NCBI GenBank assembly: GCA_014529385.2
Contig: CM043963.1
Span: 101,102,912-101,166,911, forward strand
Direction of reading: 5' to 3'
Length of the DNA stretch: 64,000 bases
From: Adiantum capillus-veneris
Taxonomy: Eukaryota > Streptophyta > Polypodiopsida > Polypodiales > Pteridaceae
A model generated the notes under the pieces. The model saw only the letters and a list, made by a program, of their open reading frames with translations, was not told where the DNA came from and searched no databases. Below, one piece after another: positions 22,279 to 33,890 of this stretch (positions within the stretch are counted from its first letter, which is position 1; every line of letters begins with the position of its first letter). Made by a program: the position numbers and the translations under genes.

Positions 22279-22645
22279 ACTCAACACCACCTCTATAAGT
22301 CACGACTCACTCACTCTCAGCGACCGAGTTTAGTGAATTTTGAGTGTCGTGTATTGTTCACTCGCAAGGCTTCTCTCTGTCATGCACTCTTAGAGTCTCA
22401 GAAGCAAGTCGGACTCTCTCTTTTTTTGTGGAAAAAAATGTAGAAAGACATTTCCAAAACATCAAATACAAGCCCGCCCAAAAGACTCAAAAGTCACTCA
22501 ATTTCCATCCAATTGATGGCTTCAACCACAGTGGCAATGCTTGTAGCATATGTCTTCTAAGAGTTCTATGATAGAAGTCAAAATTCATTAGTCTTATTCC
22601 TCTCCTGGCTTATGCACTAATTAGACACCTCGCTACTTACTAACA

Positions 22646-22653
22646 GTAGGAAC
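22646..22653 (+). other. target-site duplication of hAT copy 1, left
   Basis: GTAGGAAC, identical to 29086-29093. Eight base pairs is the hAT hallmark length. Confidence 0.9.
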
Positions 22654-22751
22654 CTGCGTTGCATTTATACGCCCGTATAACAAAAATTATACATATAAAA
22701 CGTCAATATATGCCGTATTTCCGAATAATTACCGAATAGCCGTATAAAACA

Positions 22752-22845
22752 TTTTTCGATCGATATATTTTTCGATCGAAAAATATATTGATCGAAAAAA
22801 AGTATATATATACAATCGTCGCCGTATTCGATCGAAAAGCATTGT
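22752..22845 (+). repeat. subterminal CGATCG palindromes, cargo side, copy 1
   Basis: Four occurrences of TTTCGATCGA or close variants (TTTTTCGATCG, TTTTTCGATCGAAAAA, TTGATCGAAAAA, TTCGATCGAAAA) lie within ~95 bp. The same word clusters at the other end of the element (28876-28957) and at both ends of copy 2. They are candidate transposase-binding sites. Confidence 0.8.
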
Positions 22846-22928
22846 GGACTTTCTTGGAGTTTGGAGAGCTTGGAGCTTCTGAGAGTTTGCCAGATAGAGA
22901 CAGCGTCTTCGATTTACAGCGGTTTTTA
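22846..22928 (+). promoter_or_regulatory. putative non-coding leader exon of the cargo gene, copy 1
   Basis: 'TTCTTGGAGTTTGGAGAGC...GATTTACAGCGG' ends at TTTTTAG|GTATATT. In copy 2 the junction reads TTTTCAG|GTATAT, a better 5' splice site (58112 on the minus strand). It is followed by ~1.4 kb without long frames before TACAG|ATATGG at the start codon, so a leader exon plus a long intron is likely. Upstream is 'aagtatatatatac' as a possible TATA region. Confidence 0.45.
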
Positions 22929-22999
22929 GGTATATTTTTTAAATTTTCAATAAATATTAACTTTTTTTTTGTGTTGTGCCAGACTTGCGTGGTGCAGTA

Positions 23000-23256
23000 G
23001 TTTCGGCTCTCACCACAAAGTTGGCTTGCAGGTCGTAGGCCACTTCGTGGTGTGTAGCCATATGGCTCACTCCAGAGGTGTATAGAATATAGTTTCCTTT
23101 CCCGTGGTGTGTAGTTATATAACTCACTTTAGGGAAGGCTTAGGGTAAATTTAGATTCTCACTCGTATGGTGTAGTAGTATATCTCTCACCATAGAGATG
23201 AGTTAGGATTAGAGGTCGACTCGTGGAGTGTAGTAGGCATGATTCTACACCTCTCA
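23000..23256 (+). repeat. repeated hairpin motif 'GTGGTGTGTAG...CTCAC' in the leader intron
   Basis: At least five diverged copies of 'cgtGGtGtgtAGt.NN..NNctCACt..agag' occur at ~45-60 bp spacing. Most are self-complementary around a central palindrome such as CCATATGG or TTATATAA. The set recurs inverted in copy 2 at about 57790-58060. Confidence 0.7.
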
Positions 23257-23842
23257 CTTCAGAGTGGCCTATAAAATTTACAATCTTAAAGTAAATCATT
23301 ATTGATTATTCTACATAGAAGCACAAAAATTAACATTCGTCATTTTAAGAGTGTAGAGATGCATACTTTATGCCCTCTTCATCTTAATACGACTTTCGTT
23401 ATTTTTGTGCTTCTATTTTTGTAGTAACATCATTGTTCATCAGCAGATGACTTAGTGTTACTCTGAACGTAGATATATACAACAATTGATTTACATTTGA
23501 GATTGTTGAGATGTTTGCTGATGGTTGTGTTGTGTGTGCCACACACTCCATTAGAAATAGCTTATAAAATTTACAATTTTAGATTAAGTTTTTCTGTCAT
23601 ATGTGTTACATAGAAACACAAGCGTTACCACTCGTTATATTAAGAGTGAAGAGATGCATATTTTCATGCCCTCTTCATCTTAATGTGACATACTGGTTAC
23701 TCGTGTGTTTCATATTCTAAAAGAACATCATTTTTCATCATTAAATGACTTGGTGTTGTTTTGGACGTAAACACATACGATAGGTAACTTACATCTGCAA
23801 TTGTTAATTTATCCGTTGATAGTTGTGTTGTGAGTTCCACAC
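23257..23842 (+). repeat. two ~290-bp tandem units, each with a long hairpin
   Basis: Unit 1 (23257-23547) and unit 2 (23547-23842) share 'tataaaatttacaat', 'gagatgcata...tgccctcttcatcttaat', 'gacttggtgtt' and 'gttgtgttgtg'. In unit 1, AGAAGCACAAAAATTAAC at ~23316 pairs with GTTATTTTTGTGCTTCT at ~23399. The loop holds the shared 'gatgcata...ctcttcatc' segment. The same array is in copy 2. Confidence 0.75.
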
Positions 23843-24026
23843 ACTTTATCAGGGATTATATTGATAAAAACTATCAATCTATTTTACAACAGCATCCAGG
23901 ACTTGTGCTGAGAATATCTCACACTAGCTGAGCTGTTCACATATACGATTTTCCAACCCTTTAGATGTAATTTCTTTCATCATCTCACACTTTTGCACAT
24001 AGCAGGGTCCAGTTCTTGTGCTGAGA

Positions 24027-24129
<103 letters not shown>

Positions 24130-24328
24130 AATTTTCATGGTCGATTCGCACAATGTGGTTTGTAATCATAAGATTTTCTCTTTAATTTGCAATAATTTAG
24201 TATTGTTTAATAAATTTGAATCATCATTTAATATATATATAGGGTTAACACTCATTATATAATAACTATGTTACTATGGTGTACAATCATTTCGTAAGAT
24301 TCTTAATTTATAATTTTGTCATACAGAT

Positions 24329-25477
24329 ATGGCAGACACGAAGCTAGCGAAACATCAACGAAAGTTCGTCTCCGAAGTGATTGTGAGACACTTCCATTAC
24401 TCGTCAGAGGCAGAGATTAGGCGTTGTTTAAACCCTGTCGCTCCGGAGCATTTTTATCAGCTTACAGAGACTCTAACCAAGTCTGTGTTTGAGCAGCTCC
24501 AGGCAGAGTTTGCACCAGCTATTTTTGACATAGCCCTCCTGACATCGGGTGCTTTAGTAAACATGGTCAAAAAAACCATTGGACAGATCATGAAAACCTT
24601 TCAAGAACTAAAAAATCCTACAATTACTTCCTTGCCAAACATAGCTGAGCGCATACATCTTGTGCAACAGCTTTACATGGAGTTCAAGAGCAAGGAAAAG
24701 TTAGAAAGAGTAGCAAAGCGTGCAAGAGTGGAAGCCAGCTCTTCTGAAGTTGCTGTTGAACCAGAAATCATTCTTAGAATAGAGCCTGCAACGTCATCCG
24801 TTGCTACATTAGACCTCTCTCAACTACCACCTATTTTACACCTTTTACCCGACAGAACCGTCTTCAATATCCAAGCTCCACAGCTAGGAGAGGGAAGATG
24901 GGCACATGTGAAGCGTGTGGGTGTCACACATCCCACTTTCAAAGATCAAGTGTATGATGCAAAAGTGTTCAAAGTACACTTACATGGGCCCACCATGGAG
25001 CAAGAGAGATGCCTACCAAACAACAACCAAGTAGCAATTTACTTTATCCAACAATGCTATGTTCGATATGTTTTGCTGAAGAGAGTGGATTGGTCAGATC
25101 GTCCAGGCACCGCTGGCGTTGGACATGGACGCATTGCAGAAAAAGTGGCAGCACGCAATTGAAATAATCCAATGCCTCCTCGCAAGCGCCCTATTGTTTT
25201 ACTTCCTGAAGAGTCAAAAACACTGACTAAATTAGCCAGCCAAGGACAAGGCCTTGCCAGCCAAGGAGAAACACCGGACATGCTTCGTGGCCGTATTCTT
25301 GAGCTTGAAATAGAGTTAAGTGATGCACAAGCAAAGCTTCAACGATATGAATCATTGTATGGACCTTTGCCAGATGATACTACCACTTCACATAAAGATG
25401 GTGCTCAACCATCCCCTGAGCTAGGAATTACAGATTTTACCATAGACCAGCTTATAGCAAATCTATCAAGCTCATAA
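24329..25477 (+). pseudogene. hAT cargo gene, deletion fusion of kinase N-terminus to the coiled-coil protein
   Basis: The open frame 24329-25162 starts MADTKLAKHQRKFVSEV and matches the kinase gene of copy 2 up to the glycine loop and the AKVFK lysine. At GPTMEQ it jumps straight into ERCLPNNNQVAIYF, which in copy 2 belongs to the separate downstream protein. The missing ~1.1 kb holds most of the kinase domain, the intergenic region and the N-terminus of the second protein. Both breakpoints carry CAA, so a 3-bp microhomology deletion is likely. The fused frame meets a TGA at 25160, and the rest (25172-25477, MPPRKRPIVLLPEES... DMLRGRILELEIELSDAQ) is a separate frame. This copy has no kinase activity. 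It is useful because it keeps the N-terminal region undamaged where copy 2 has a 4-bp deletion. Confidence 0.85.
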
Positions 25478-25779
25478 GTCACTCACAAGCTTTTTGTAAT
25501 CTCAAAATTATATCAAACTCTTTTCGATTGAGTAATTTCCCAGAACCTTGTTGTAATTTCAAACCTACATCGACTTTATGTAATTGTTATTCGACAAGAT
25601 ATTATCGGCAATTTATATTAGTGTGTGAGTAAATATGTGCGTATGAGAGAGAGAAAGAGAGGTTTTGATATGAACGACAACGAGATACCACTTTCTTTCA
25701 TCATATGCAAAAACTTGTTAAGTATTACAATGGTACTCTCACAAATCATCTCCATCTTCAAAAACTGCAACCATATAAT

Positions 25780-27891
25780 CTACTTCGTCCATATCTGAGC
25801 ATTCTGAACTATCTCCCATTCCATATCATCTTCATCATCAACTTCTGCAGAAATAGCTTCATGTGTTTGGAAGACTCCATATTGCTTTTGAGTGGCTCTA
25901 GTTGCAATGTTTTGAAGCTTATAAATAAGTCTCATATTGCAAAAAACATACATCAAATGAGCAGCCCGTTTAGTATGAAGTCTGTTTCGCTTTTTCTTGT
26001 GCACAAAGTCGAATGCTGACCAATTTCGTTCACAACTTCCACTTGATGCAGCTACTGATAAAACTCTAACTGCAATGTGTTGCAACTCCACTTTCTCTCC
26101 ACCATAAAGGTGCACTTGTTTTGCCAATGGCATCTATATGCCACGGATCCTGAAACATACCAGTTCTGTTGGCATAATCTACTCGCTGATGAAAAGCTGT
26201 TTTTCCATCTTCGTGCCCTAAGAGTTGGGAGCACACTGTTTTGAAGTCGGACATAACTTCTTTGTTGGCAGATTGCTGATGCATTTGAAACTTAGGATCC
26301 AATACAAAAGCCGCACCATGCAATGGCGTATGCAACTGCACCCAACGCTTGTTAACAATTGTAATCATGGTAGCTTTATCCTTTGCACCAAAACTGACAT
26401 TTTCTCTTAGCTTGCGTATAGCCTCTGGCATATACCAGTAGACCCGACCAAAAATAAAAGAATCTGTGTCAACTGCTCTCAAAAGATCTACAAATGGCTT
26501 AGACAGAGTTACTATTCTTTCTACATTACGCCAAAAGACTGGCGAGTTTACTATTTGTGCACATCGACCAGCTGCTTCCTGATAACTTGGATACTTGTTG
26601 AGCCATCCATCCTATCTTCTGTCTGCTAAGGTTTCCATCAATGCAGGCTTCAACTCTTGCAAAGCAGCAAGAACATAGTATGCCGTAGCAAACCTTATTG
26701 CGCAAAATATTTGCAGAGCTTTATTTGGTGACTTGGTTCGAAAAAGAGCATACGAAAATTGATGCTCTCTAATGCATTTCACCACATGATTTGCATCCAA
26801 TAAAGTTTGCTTCACACATGCCATTTTACCAATATCTTTTAAAAGCAAATTTAAAGTGTGAGCTGCACATGGTACCCAAGAAATCTCCGGATACTTGACT
26901 TGAATAGCTCTTTCTGCTCCTTTGTAGTTGGCCGCATTATCTGTGACAATAGCAATCACATTCTTTGGTCCACCTGCCTTTGCAATTGCACGCTCATACA
27001 CCCCTGCTAGGTAGGTATCGTCTTCTCTTTCAATGAGCTATCAATTGCTTCCACGAACATAGACCCTCTAGGGTTAATAAGCATTACATTGATTAAAGGT
27101 TTTTTCTGACAGTTAGTCCATCCATCCAATGCTATGGTGCATCCATATGCTGGAACAAACTCTAGGACTGTGCATTTGAGAATGGCTTAAGTATTGTCTT
27201 TGACTTTATCAAGATATTCATTTCGTATCTTGTTATAGTCAGGAAGCACAAATCCTTTTTTGGCTGTACTCATCAAAGCATCTTGAAATATTGGATTGCG
27301 CATAACATTGAACGATATGCAACATGCAACAAATGCTTGTGTCCATTTTAAATGCAACTCAAGCAACCATTGTTTACCTAATGCTTCAGGCATTGTCTGT
27401 CCATTGGATGACGCTCTGCCGGATTTGCTTGTGCTAGGAACTCCTCCTGATGTAGAAGCATGTCCATGAAGAGGGTTCAATTGAGAACTTTGATCATTTA
27501 CTTGAGTGGTACACACCTCTTCTCTTGCCTCATTGCATACAGATGGTTCAATATTCGCATGAATATCTTTAGAAACATCACCTTTATGTTTAGCTGCAAG
27601 AATCAACTTTACTTTGCGAGAATACATGGCAAATTTTTCATGAATATCTTTTGGTGGTGCCCCGCACTTTTCAACATTTCCAGGGACTTTGAACAAATGC
27701 TCTTTAATTGTGGTTGCATTACCACTGAACTCGTGGCCACAAGATTTACATTTAAGTCGAGATGTATTTCTCCCAGCTTTCAACTCATGCACATAACTCC
27801 ACTCTTGTCCTTTCACCATGATGCACAAAAATAATTTGCTAGTAAAAACAAAGTCAATGATCATTTTCATAATCAAAATCAATAAAAACAT
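25780..27891 (-). pseudogene. hAT transposase, copy 1, inactivated
   Basis: It reads leftwards. The BED zinc finger (CKSCGHEF...HLFKVPGNVEKC) and following linker are open in 27891-27187, ending at a TAA where copy 2 has a GAA codon (KDSTEAILK). The DDE region is broken by further lesions: an altered segment near 27040, a TAG for TGG near 26605 and a short deletion near 26110. Recognisable blocks include VTDNAANYKGA (second acidic position), the hAT CX2H motif PCAAHTLN, and the dimerisation block SGSCERNWSAFDFVH. It would have acted in the nucleus on the element's ends. The lesions differ from those in copy 2. Confidence 0.9.
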
Positions 27892-28129
27892 TAAATTAAT
27901 TTAACTAACAATGATTGAACGAAATTAAAATAATTAAAAAAATGATTGAACAGAAATAAAATAATAAAAAACAATACCATTGGATTACATATAAATTGCA
28001 TCGATTTATCTAAAGTGCAAGCTTGTATCTTTAACACATTACGATAATCAATAATTACAATTAAATCAAGTATTAAAATGATTATCATTATAAATTACTA
28101 TACATACAAGAGCTATAAGTGACATTTTT

Positions 28130-28830
28130 AAATGTCAAAACGATAATCACTTACAATACTTGATAATTATCGTATCTATGTAAAGTGTGAACAAAAAGTT
28201 CTTACACTTTACCATAGATTTTTAAGCGATTATCTATCTACAATGCGAGCATATGTATGCTCTCACATAGTACGGTAGATTTTGCAATCCAAATAAAGAT
28301 AAGAGAATATCATTATTTTTGGACATGTTTTTCCTAAATTTTTACTCTAGTGAGAGCATAGCAGTGTGAATAGCTCTACACAAAACGTAAAAATATAATT
28401 TTGTTTCATTATATTCATTTTTAAGTGAGAGAAAATCTCTACACATCAAAATCGAACTTTAAATTACATAAAATTAATTTTTATGTAATTATATTTTTAA
28501 ACTAATTATCTCATGTGAGAGTACACTCTACACACAACGATAATATCTTAATTTTTTTTTATTAGTCACTTTAAGTGTCAAATTAATTGAACACATTGAC
28601 AAGTGATTCTTATAATTACAGTTTGTATCGGGTGAGAGATTAAACTCTTCACAAAATACAAACTTTCAACTATTTACTAAGTTTTTCAAAACAAATTCAT
28701 ATATTTGAATCACAAAACTTAAAATTCTATTGAATTTTGATTTTTATTGAATTCAAATTGTTTTATTTTTTTACAAATTACATTTTTTGATCGTTTGGTG
28801 AGAGTACTCACATGGAAAACACTGACTTTG
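28130..28830 (+). repeat. repeated GAGAG...CTCT hairpins, transposase-side leader intron, copy 1
   Basis: Several short inverted repeats have the form TGAGAG(N3-20)CTCTACAC, at about 28350, 28425, 28517, 28640 and 28798. Palindromic 'gataatcac...' words sit near 28140-28230. The array lies between the proposed transposase leader and its start codon. It occurs again in copy 2 at about 51090-51790. Confidence 0.65.
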
Positions 28831-28875
28831 AAAGCTGGTATGAGGCCTTTCGCGTGTTGCTATATATACTAATAT

Positions 28876-28957
28876 ATTCGATCGTTATAATTTTTGATTG
28901 AAAATACTTTCGTTCGAAAATAATTTCGATCGAAAAGTTTTCGATCGAAAAATCAAG
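28876..28957 (+). repeat. subterminal CGATCG palindromes, transposase side, copy 1
   Basis: TTCGATCG, TTCGTTCGAAAA, TTTCGATCGAAAAG and TTTTCGATCGAAAAA lie in 80 bp, mirroring the other end of the element. Confidence 0.8.
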
Positions 28958-29085
28958 AAGTTATACGATTGGCCGTTTATGCTGATGTGGCACCGTATAA
29001 TACGGCCGTATAATTTAGATAAACGAATAGTACGCCCATTATTCGCGTATTATACGTCTCCCGAATAATGAATAATGCAACTTAG

Positions 29086-29093
29086 GTAGGAAC
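29086..29093 (+). other. target-site duplication of hAT copy 1, right
   Basis: GTAGGAAC, identical to 22646-22653. Confidence 0.9.
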
Positions 29094-29614
29094 ATTGGTA
29101 CGCTGATTCTGGTTCTCCATATCCTCCTTGCGTCTAAACCTATGTGGTGGCTCCCGAGCTCTTCTTGCTATGCGGGATCTCACATGGACAACGTGAGAGT
29201 GAATGGCACATGAAACACAGTACTACATTTTGGCGTAAAACTTGGGAAGTGTGTACCTATCATAAACGCAAGCATCCTACACATCTCGCACAGAAGCTTG
29301 CTCAACAATGTTCCTTACAAGAAACTGCTTGACAACCTTGTCCTTGGGCACACATCACCCATAATTGGAGCACATGATTGGGTTGGTGTGGCCTCTTCTG
29401 TGCTTGTTACATCCACCATTGCAGCGCTTACAGTCATGATTGCTTATGGCGCAATTGCTTCTGCTTCCTCTTCGCAATGGTAATTCTTCTTTTTATTTTT
29501 TTTGAAGGGAAAGTCGGCTACATTCAATCGTCGTTAGGACATCAAAAATCATCTCTACAAGTCCTCATACAAAAATCCTACACAACTAAATTGAGAAGCA
29601 AAAAAGCTGCCTCG
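29094..29614 (+). other. unrecognised stretch with a short membrane-like frame
   Basis: A 61-codon frame (29298-29483) ends with a hydrophobic run (SSVLVTSTIAALTVMIAYGA) that could be one membrane segment. No homolog is recognised and no exon structure is evident. I would not call it a gene without transcript support. Confidence 0.25.
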
Positions 29615-30061
29615 TCATCCGCCTAGGTCAATAGAAGGGAAGATTTGAGTGAGAAGGATGGCACCACCAGCCTCTTTGATCTTCGTCTCTGAAAGCTTTA
29701 ATGACCAAAGGAATGGGGGGAGCATCGCCTTTACCCAGCACCTTGAGGTACACAAACTGTGTGACATCCAGGAAGGGCCCTTTCCTTCGAGAGCAGACTT
29801 CACAGAGTCGGGCAGAAGCGAGAACAGACGATCCACATTCACAATGGGACAGTGGAACTTGTTCATTGTCTTGGATCTTCCCGGAGTATGTGCTAACGAT
29901 TTTGGAAAAATCTCTTACAGTTGGAATCTCGGGAGGATACCCGGCTTTCAAAAAAGCGAAAGCGACATGTGGGCACCATGCCACATCTCTCTCTTAGACA
30001 ACTTGGAGTCTCTCTCTCTCGGTGCCTCTCATGACCACTCTACAAAAGGGAAGCCTGCAAG

Positions 30062-30156
<95 letters not shown>

Positions 30157-30577
30157 TGCACTGAAGAGCCAGGTAGGGTGATCCAAGTGAGAGGCCCTTG
30201 GGTTGTTGCTCGCGACAACAGCCCTGCCTCCATTCCCTACAATAATCTTATGGTGAATTCTCTGGGGAAGGGTGAGAGAGCCATTGCTTATTGGTGGTAG
30301 TTCACGAGAGGGCAGGTTGTGTGCAAGGGCATCGGCGAGGTGTAGAGAAAGGCAATGGGGAATTGCAAGGAGTTGCAAAAGATCCTTTGGAATCTTCCAA
30401 GCTAATGAATTTTATTTCATTAGTCACCGGGGTGATATTTGTTGAAAAGAATGCGATGGTGGTGCATACCTCCTGCATTACCGCGACCTCCAGAATGCTC
30501 TCTGTGCTTGCCAATTCTTCCATGGCCTACACTAACATGACATCTCTTCTTCTTGTCTTCTTCAACCTGGTCGTCAT
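29615..30577 (-). pseudogene. 60S ribosomal protein L27a (uL15 family) pseudogene
   Basis: Reading leftwards from 30577: [10 protein letters not shown], then a frameshift into [37 protein letters not shown]. These match the glycine-rich N-terminus of eukaryotic L27a. After ~535 bp the match resumes with MNKFHCPIVNVDRLFSLLP, shifts frame to FLDVTQFVYLKVLGKG and PIPLVIKA, and shifts back to ETKIKEAGGAILL. At least three frameshifts and a short deletion before NKFHCP show it is dead. The interrupting segment starts GTGACT and ends TTAG (30427 to 29893), consistent with an intron, and contains the (CT)n tract 30065-30152. A functional copy would be part of the cytosolic large ribosomal subunit. 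A long GA tract on the sense strand lies just upstream of the ATG. Confidence 0.85.
30065..30152 (+). repeat. (CT)n microsatellite
   Basis: About 88 bp of CT, within the interruption of the L27a pseudogene. Confidence 0.95.
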
Positions 30578-30603
30578 GGCGGCCTCCCTACTCTCGAACC
30601 AGG

Positions 30604-30715
<112 letters not shown>

Positions 30716-31072
30716 TTTCCATCTCAAAAAGCGTTGGGGATTTTGGCATTGACCATGCAACCACCTTTTTTTTTCACCGTACCATTGTAAAAGTCTCCCC
30801 TTTTTTGCATTCCCTAAGTTTAACAAAAAAGCAAGATAGCAGCAATTCATAACATAATCAATCAAGAGTTCTACTGGAGTATGGCACGTCTTACAAGCAA
30901 TAGCCAGATCTTCAGGTTTTCTCTCTCATACATCCAAGAGAGAAATTTGATGAAGTGAACCCCAATTTTAATTTTCTTAAGAACAGAGTTGAAGTGTCGA
31001 TCTGATGAGGAAGATACTTCAATCAAGTCATGCTAAATAGCACTCAGACATGCAATATCCTCTGCAGCAGCT

Positions 31073-31441
31073 TCAGACCACAAAACTAATTCCATGCTCC
31101 CTGATGCCATCTACCAGAGCTTTCAATTTTCCATGGTATCGTTGGTCCTTTGTGTAGCTAAAGTGGATGGCAGGTATCTCCTTCTCTTTCAGCCTGTTGG
31201 CTAGCACTTGACCAATTTTCGCTGCAACTGCACAATCAGAATGTGATTCCATTTTCTCCATCAAGTCCTTTTCTTGTGATTCCATTTTCTCCATCAAGTC
31301 CTTTTCTTGTGAGCAAGCTGTTGCTGCTACCATCCTAGTTGGGGTGTGAAAAACTTGAGAAGTAATGTACTTGTTTGAGAAAAAACCATCAAAACATACA
31401 ACTTCAAATAATCTGAGGTTCTGTTTTGTAAAGTCGTCCAT
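31073..31441 (-). CDS. uL18-family ribosomal protein (L18p/L5e family), probably mitochondrial
   Basis: A 122-residue open frame. The start MDDFTKQNLRLFE was chosen because it gives the usual length of the short plant L18p/L5e proteins (about 115 residues) and lies just after CCACAG, a good 3' splice site. The frame stays open upstream to 31582. Family blocks: FFSNKYITSQVFHTP (5S rRNA-binding strand region), MVAATACSQEKDL, VAAKIGQVLANRLKEKEIPA, and the C-terminal DQRYHGKLKALVDGIREHGI, where RYHGK.KA..D..RE.G is diagnostic. It would bind rRNA in the large subunit of an organellar ribosome. One oddity is a 33-bp exact tandem duplication (about 31245-31310) that repeats SQEKDLMEKME in the middle of the protein. 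Long GA tracts lie upstream, probably in the leader or its intron. It is the best candidate for a live host gene here. Confidence 0.8.
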   Translation of the reverse strand: MDDFTKQNLRLFEVVCFDGFFSNKYITSQVFHTPTRMVAATACSQEKDLMEKMESQEKDLMEKMESHSDCAVAAKIGQVLANRLKEKEIPAIHFSYTKDQRYHGKLKALVDGIREHGISFVV

Positions 31442-31659
31442 TGCACCTGTGGCACTTGACAAGGCATGACCCAGTTTGAGCAAGCGGAGCTTTTTGAATT
31501 GCATATCTGCCTTGCAAGTGAGATCCAAGTCAATCGATAGCCTACCCTGTCTCACGAATCCAACGACCCATTTGATAAACAACCCTGCCCAGCGTCCCCA
31601 TCTCTGTCGTCTCCCCCTCTCGCTCTGTGTTGGAGCCTTCTTTCACAAAGCGAGGTATG

Positions 31660-31770
<111 letters not shown>

Positions 31771-31776
31771 AAGGGA

Positions 31777-31830
31777 ACAAAAACTCAACTCTCTCAAAGA
31801 GCACGCGCTTTGAGAGAGTTGAGTTTTTTT
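31777..31830 (+). repeat. inverted repeat AACTCAACTCTCTCAAAG / CTTTGAGAGAGTTGAGTT
   Basis: Two perfectly complementary 18-bp arms separated by ~10 bp form a strong hairpin between two GA/CT tracts, upstream of the uL18-like gene. Confidence 0.8.
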
Positions 31831-31832
31831 TT

Positions 31833-31881
31833 TAGAGAGAGAGAGGGGGGAGAGAGAGAGAGAGAGAGTGTGTGTGTGTGT
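31833..31881 (+). repeat. (GA)n(TG)n microsatellite
   Basis: GA with a GGGGGG interruption, then TG. Its orientation is opposite to that of the CT tract at 31662. Confidence 0.9.
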
Positions 31882-32078
31882 GAGTGAGGGCAACGCAGGC
31901 GCACCACCTCCTCATATTCTTGCTGCCGTTGTCAAGCTGGTCACAAGCTTCTTCAGCTGTCATGTAACTTCCACAACAGTCACCGACCATTAATTATCTT
32001 TGCCTTCGACTCTTGCAGATGGGGTAGTGCCTCCAGCCTCTTGCACGACTCGACAAGCAAGCCTCTGCAGCAACTTGG

Positions 32079-32082
32079 GGCA

Positions 32083-32174
<92 letters not shown>
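32079..32174 (+). repeat. (GA)n microsatellite
   Basis: About 95 bp of GA with one GATAGA interruption. Confidence 0.95.
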
Positions 32175-32176
<2 letters not shown>

Positions 32177-32289
32177 TGTCCTTTCCTTCATCTTCTCTCC
32201 TTGCAGCGTAAAGCCGATTAGTCTTCTTCTTGAGCCTACACCTAAGGCAAGAGCAATATCATTGCGGGCCATGTCCACTTCTTCTATAA

Positions 32290-33470
32290 TGGAATTGGCC
32301 TATTTAGTTTGAGAGTAGCGGAAATTAATGAGAGTACTTTTGAGAAATGACTTTGTGAGCATAGCGGGTGAACATAATTGAATATAGCAACATAATCATA
32401 GTGATTAGTTAACTTGGCATGGACAATACTTTTGCAAGAGAGAGAATTTAGAGAACATGACAACAGTTGAGGACCGGATTTATGTGGAGCCGGTCCCCCC
32501 TCCAATAGGCATTTGTATTAGGATTTCTCCCATTAAGAGAGACTTGTTACAATACAATATTTGTGTTCCTTGTGACCTAGGTGATGCAATGAAGATGGAA
32601 ATCTTCATGCATCACAAACATAACATAAACTTGAAGAAACCTTTAACTATCCCAAGACCTCAAACACCTTCAAAGGTGGAGAGAGCTAGCAGGGAATGAG
32701 GGTAGGGAAGAGGAAGAAGAAACATTTCGTAGGAGAAATAACTAGTTCCTCGCTTATCATAACTCTTGTTGCTAGCATACATAATAGCATAGTAATGAAG
32801 AAGAAGGAGATGGAAAGCTTAAGCATTGAAGCATGGCTCTTGGTTGGATTTGCACTCCATATCCAAGAGTGTTGGTGTAGGATCTCAACCTCTACTTACT
32901 TGGAGAAGGAGAGGGAGCTCTTGCACTTTGCATAGCACACAATGAGAGTGTTTGTGAGTGTGTGTGGGTGAGTATACCCCCTAAGCAACCCCCTAGCTTG
33001 CTTGGGTCGACCCCCCCCTTGTAGCTCATGCTTGAAGCTCATTGGACCCCTCCAGGCCTAGCCAATTACAAGCAGGAGGCATTACAAGCAGCAAGGGTAG
33101 CCTTGAGACAAGTGTCCCCCTTTCCCATTTGAGAGAGAGGGCTAGATAAATGCTAAATCAATTAATTAAATCTCCTAAATTATTATTGGACCCCTTGGGT
33201 GGCCAACTAATAGGCTTCAGGCACACCATGAGGGCAACATGAGGAGGAACTTGACAAGTGTCCCTCTTGCTTTCTTTGTACCATGCATGCCTTGTGTGAG
33301 TGTGTGGGTGTTCTCTCTCATCCCCCCTCATGTAGGGCTTGCCCCCTCCTTGTAGGGATTGAATATTTGACTTTTTGACACCTCAAGCCCCTCATACATA
33401 GGCCCAGTTCCCATCACAAGCTTGGCCGTTAAGCACTTTAAGCTTGGGCTAGGTTCTCACCTTAAGTGAA
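32290..33470. other. unrecognised, non-coding
   Basis: Frames at 32457-32699 and 32696-32935 (plus) show no similarity I know. The stretch 32940-33440 is rich in 'agtgtgtg' and C-runs. I see no clear element ends. Confidence 0.35.
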
Positions 33471-33605
33471 ACCCTAGCATCTCAAGCATGTCAAGCACGT
33501 CAAGCATCTCAACAATTAAGCACCTCAAGCATCTCAAGCACCTCAATCATCAAGCACCTCAAGCACATTAGTAATCAAGCATGAAAAGCAGGACAAGCAC
33601 CTCGA
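33471..33605 (+). repeat. CTCAAGCA(C/T) minisatellite
   Basis: About ten loosely spaced copies of a 9-11 bp unit (CTCAAGCACCTCAAGCATCT). Confidence 0.8.
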
Positions 33606-33890
33606 GCTGGGTCGGGTTCCAGCGCCTCAAGGTCAGCCCTAGCTTACCTAAGGTCAAAGGACTTTTAGACACATTATTGGAGGTCTTCAATGAAGCTAAC
33701 CCTAAGGTCTTATGCTCCATTGGTTAGCCTTGCTCTTTGATAACCATCTCTCATTTGGGCCCCTTTACCATTTGCCCCATGTTGAGATAGATCTATAAGC
33801 ACATGTCTATATCTTAACCCTTGTTCCCGTTTATTCTCCCACATTAAGTGATCAGTTTAATATGAGAGAATCATTTGGGTTGGTTAGATA

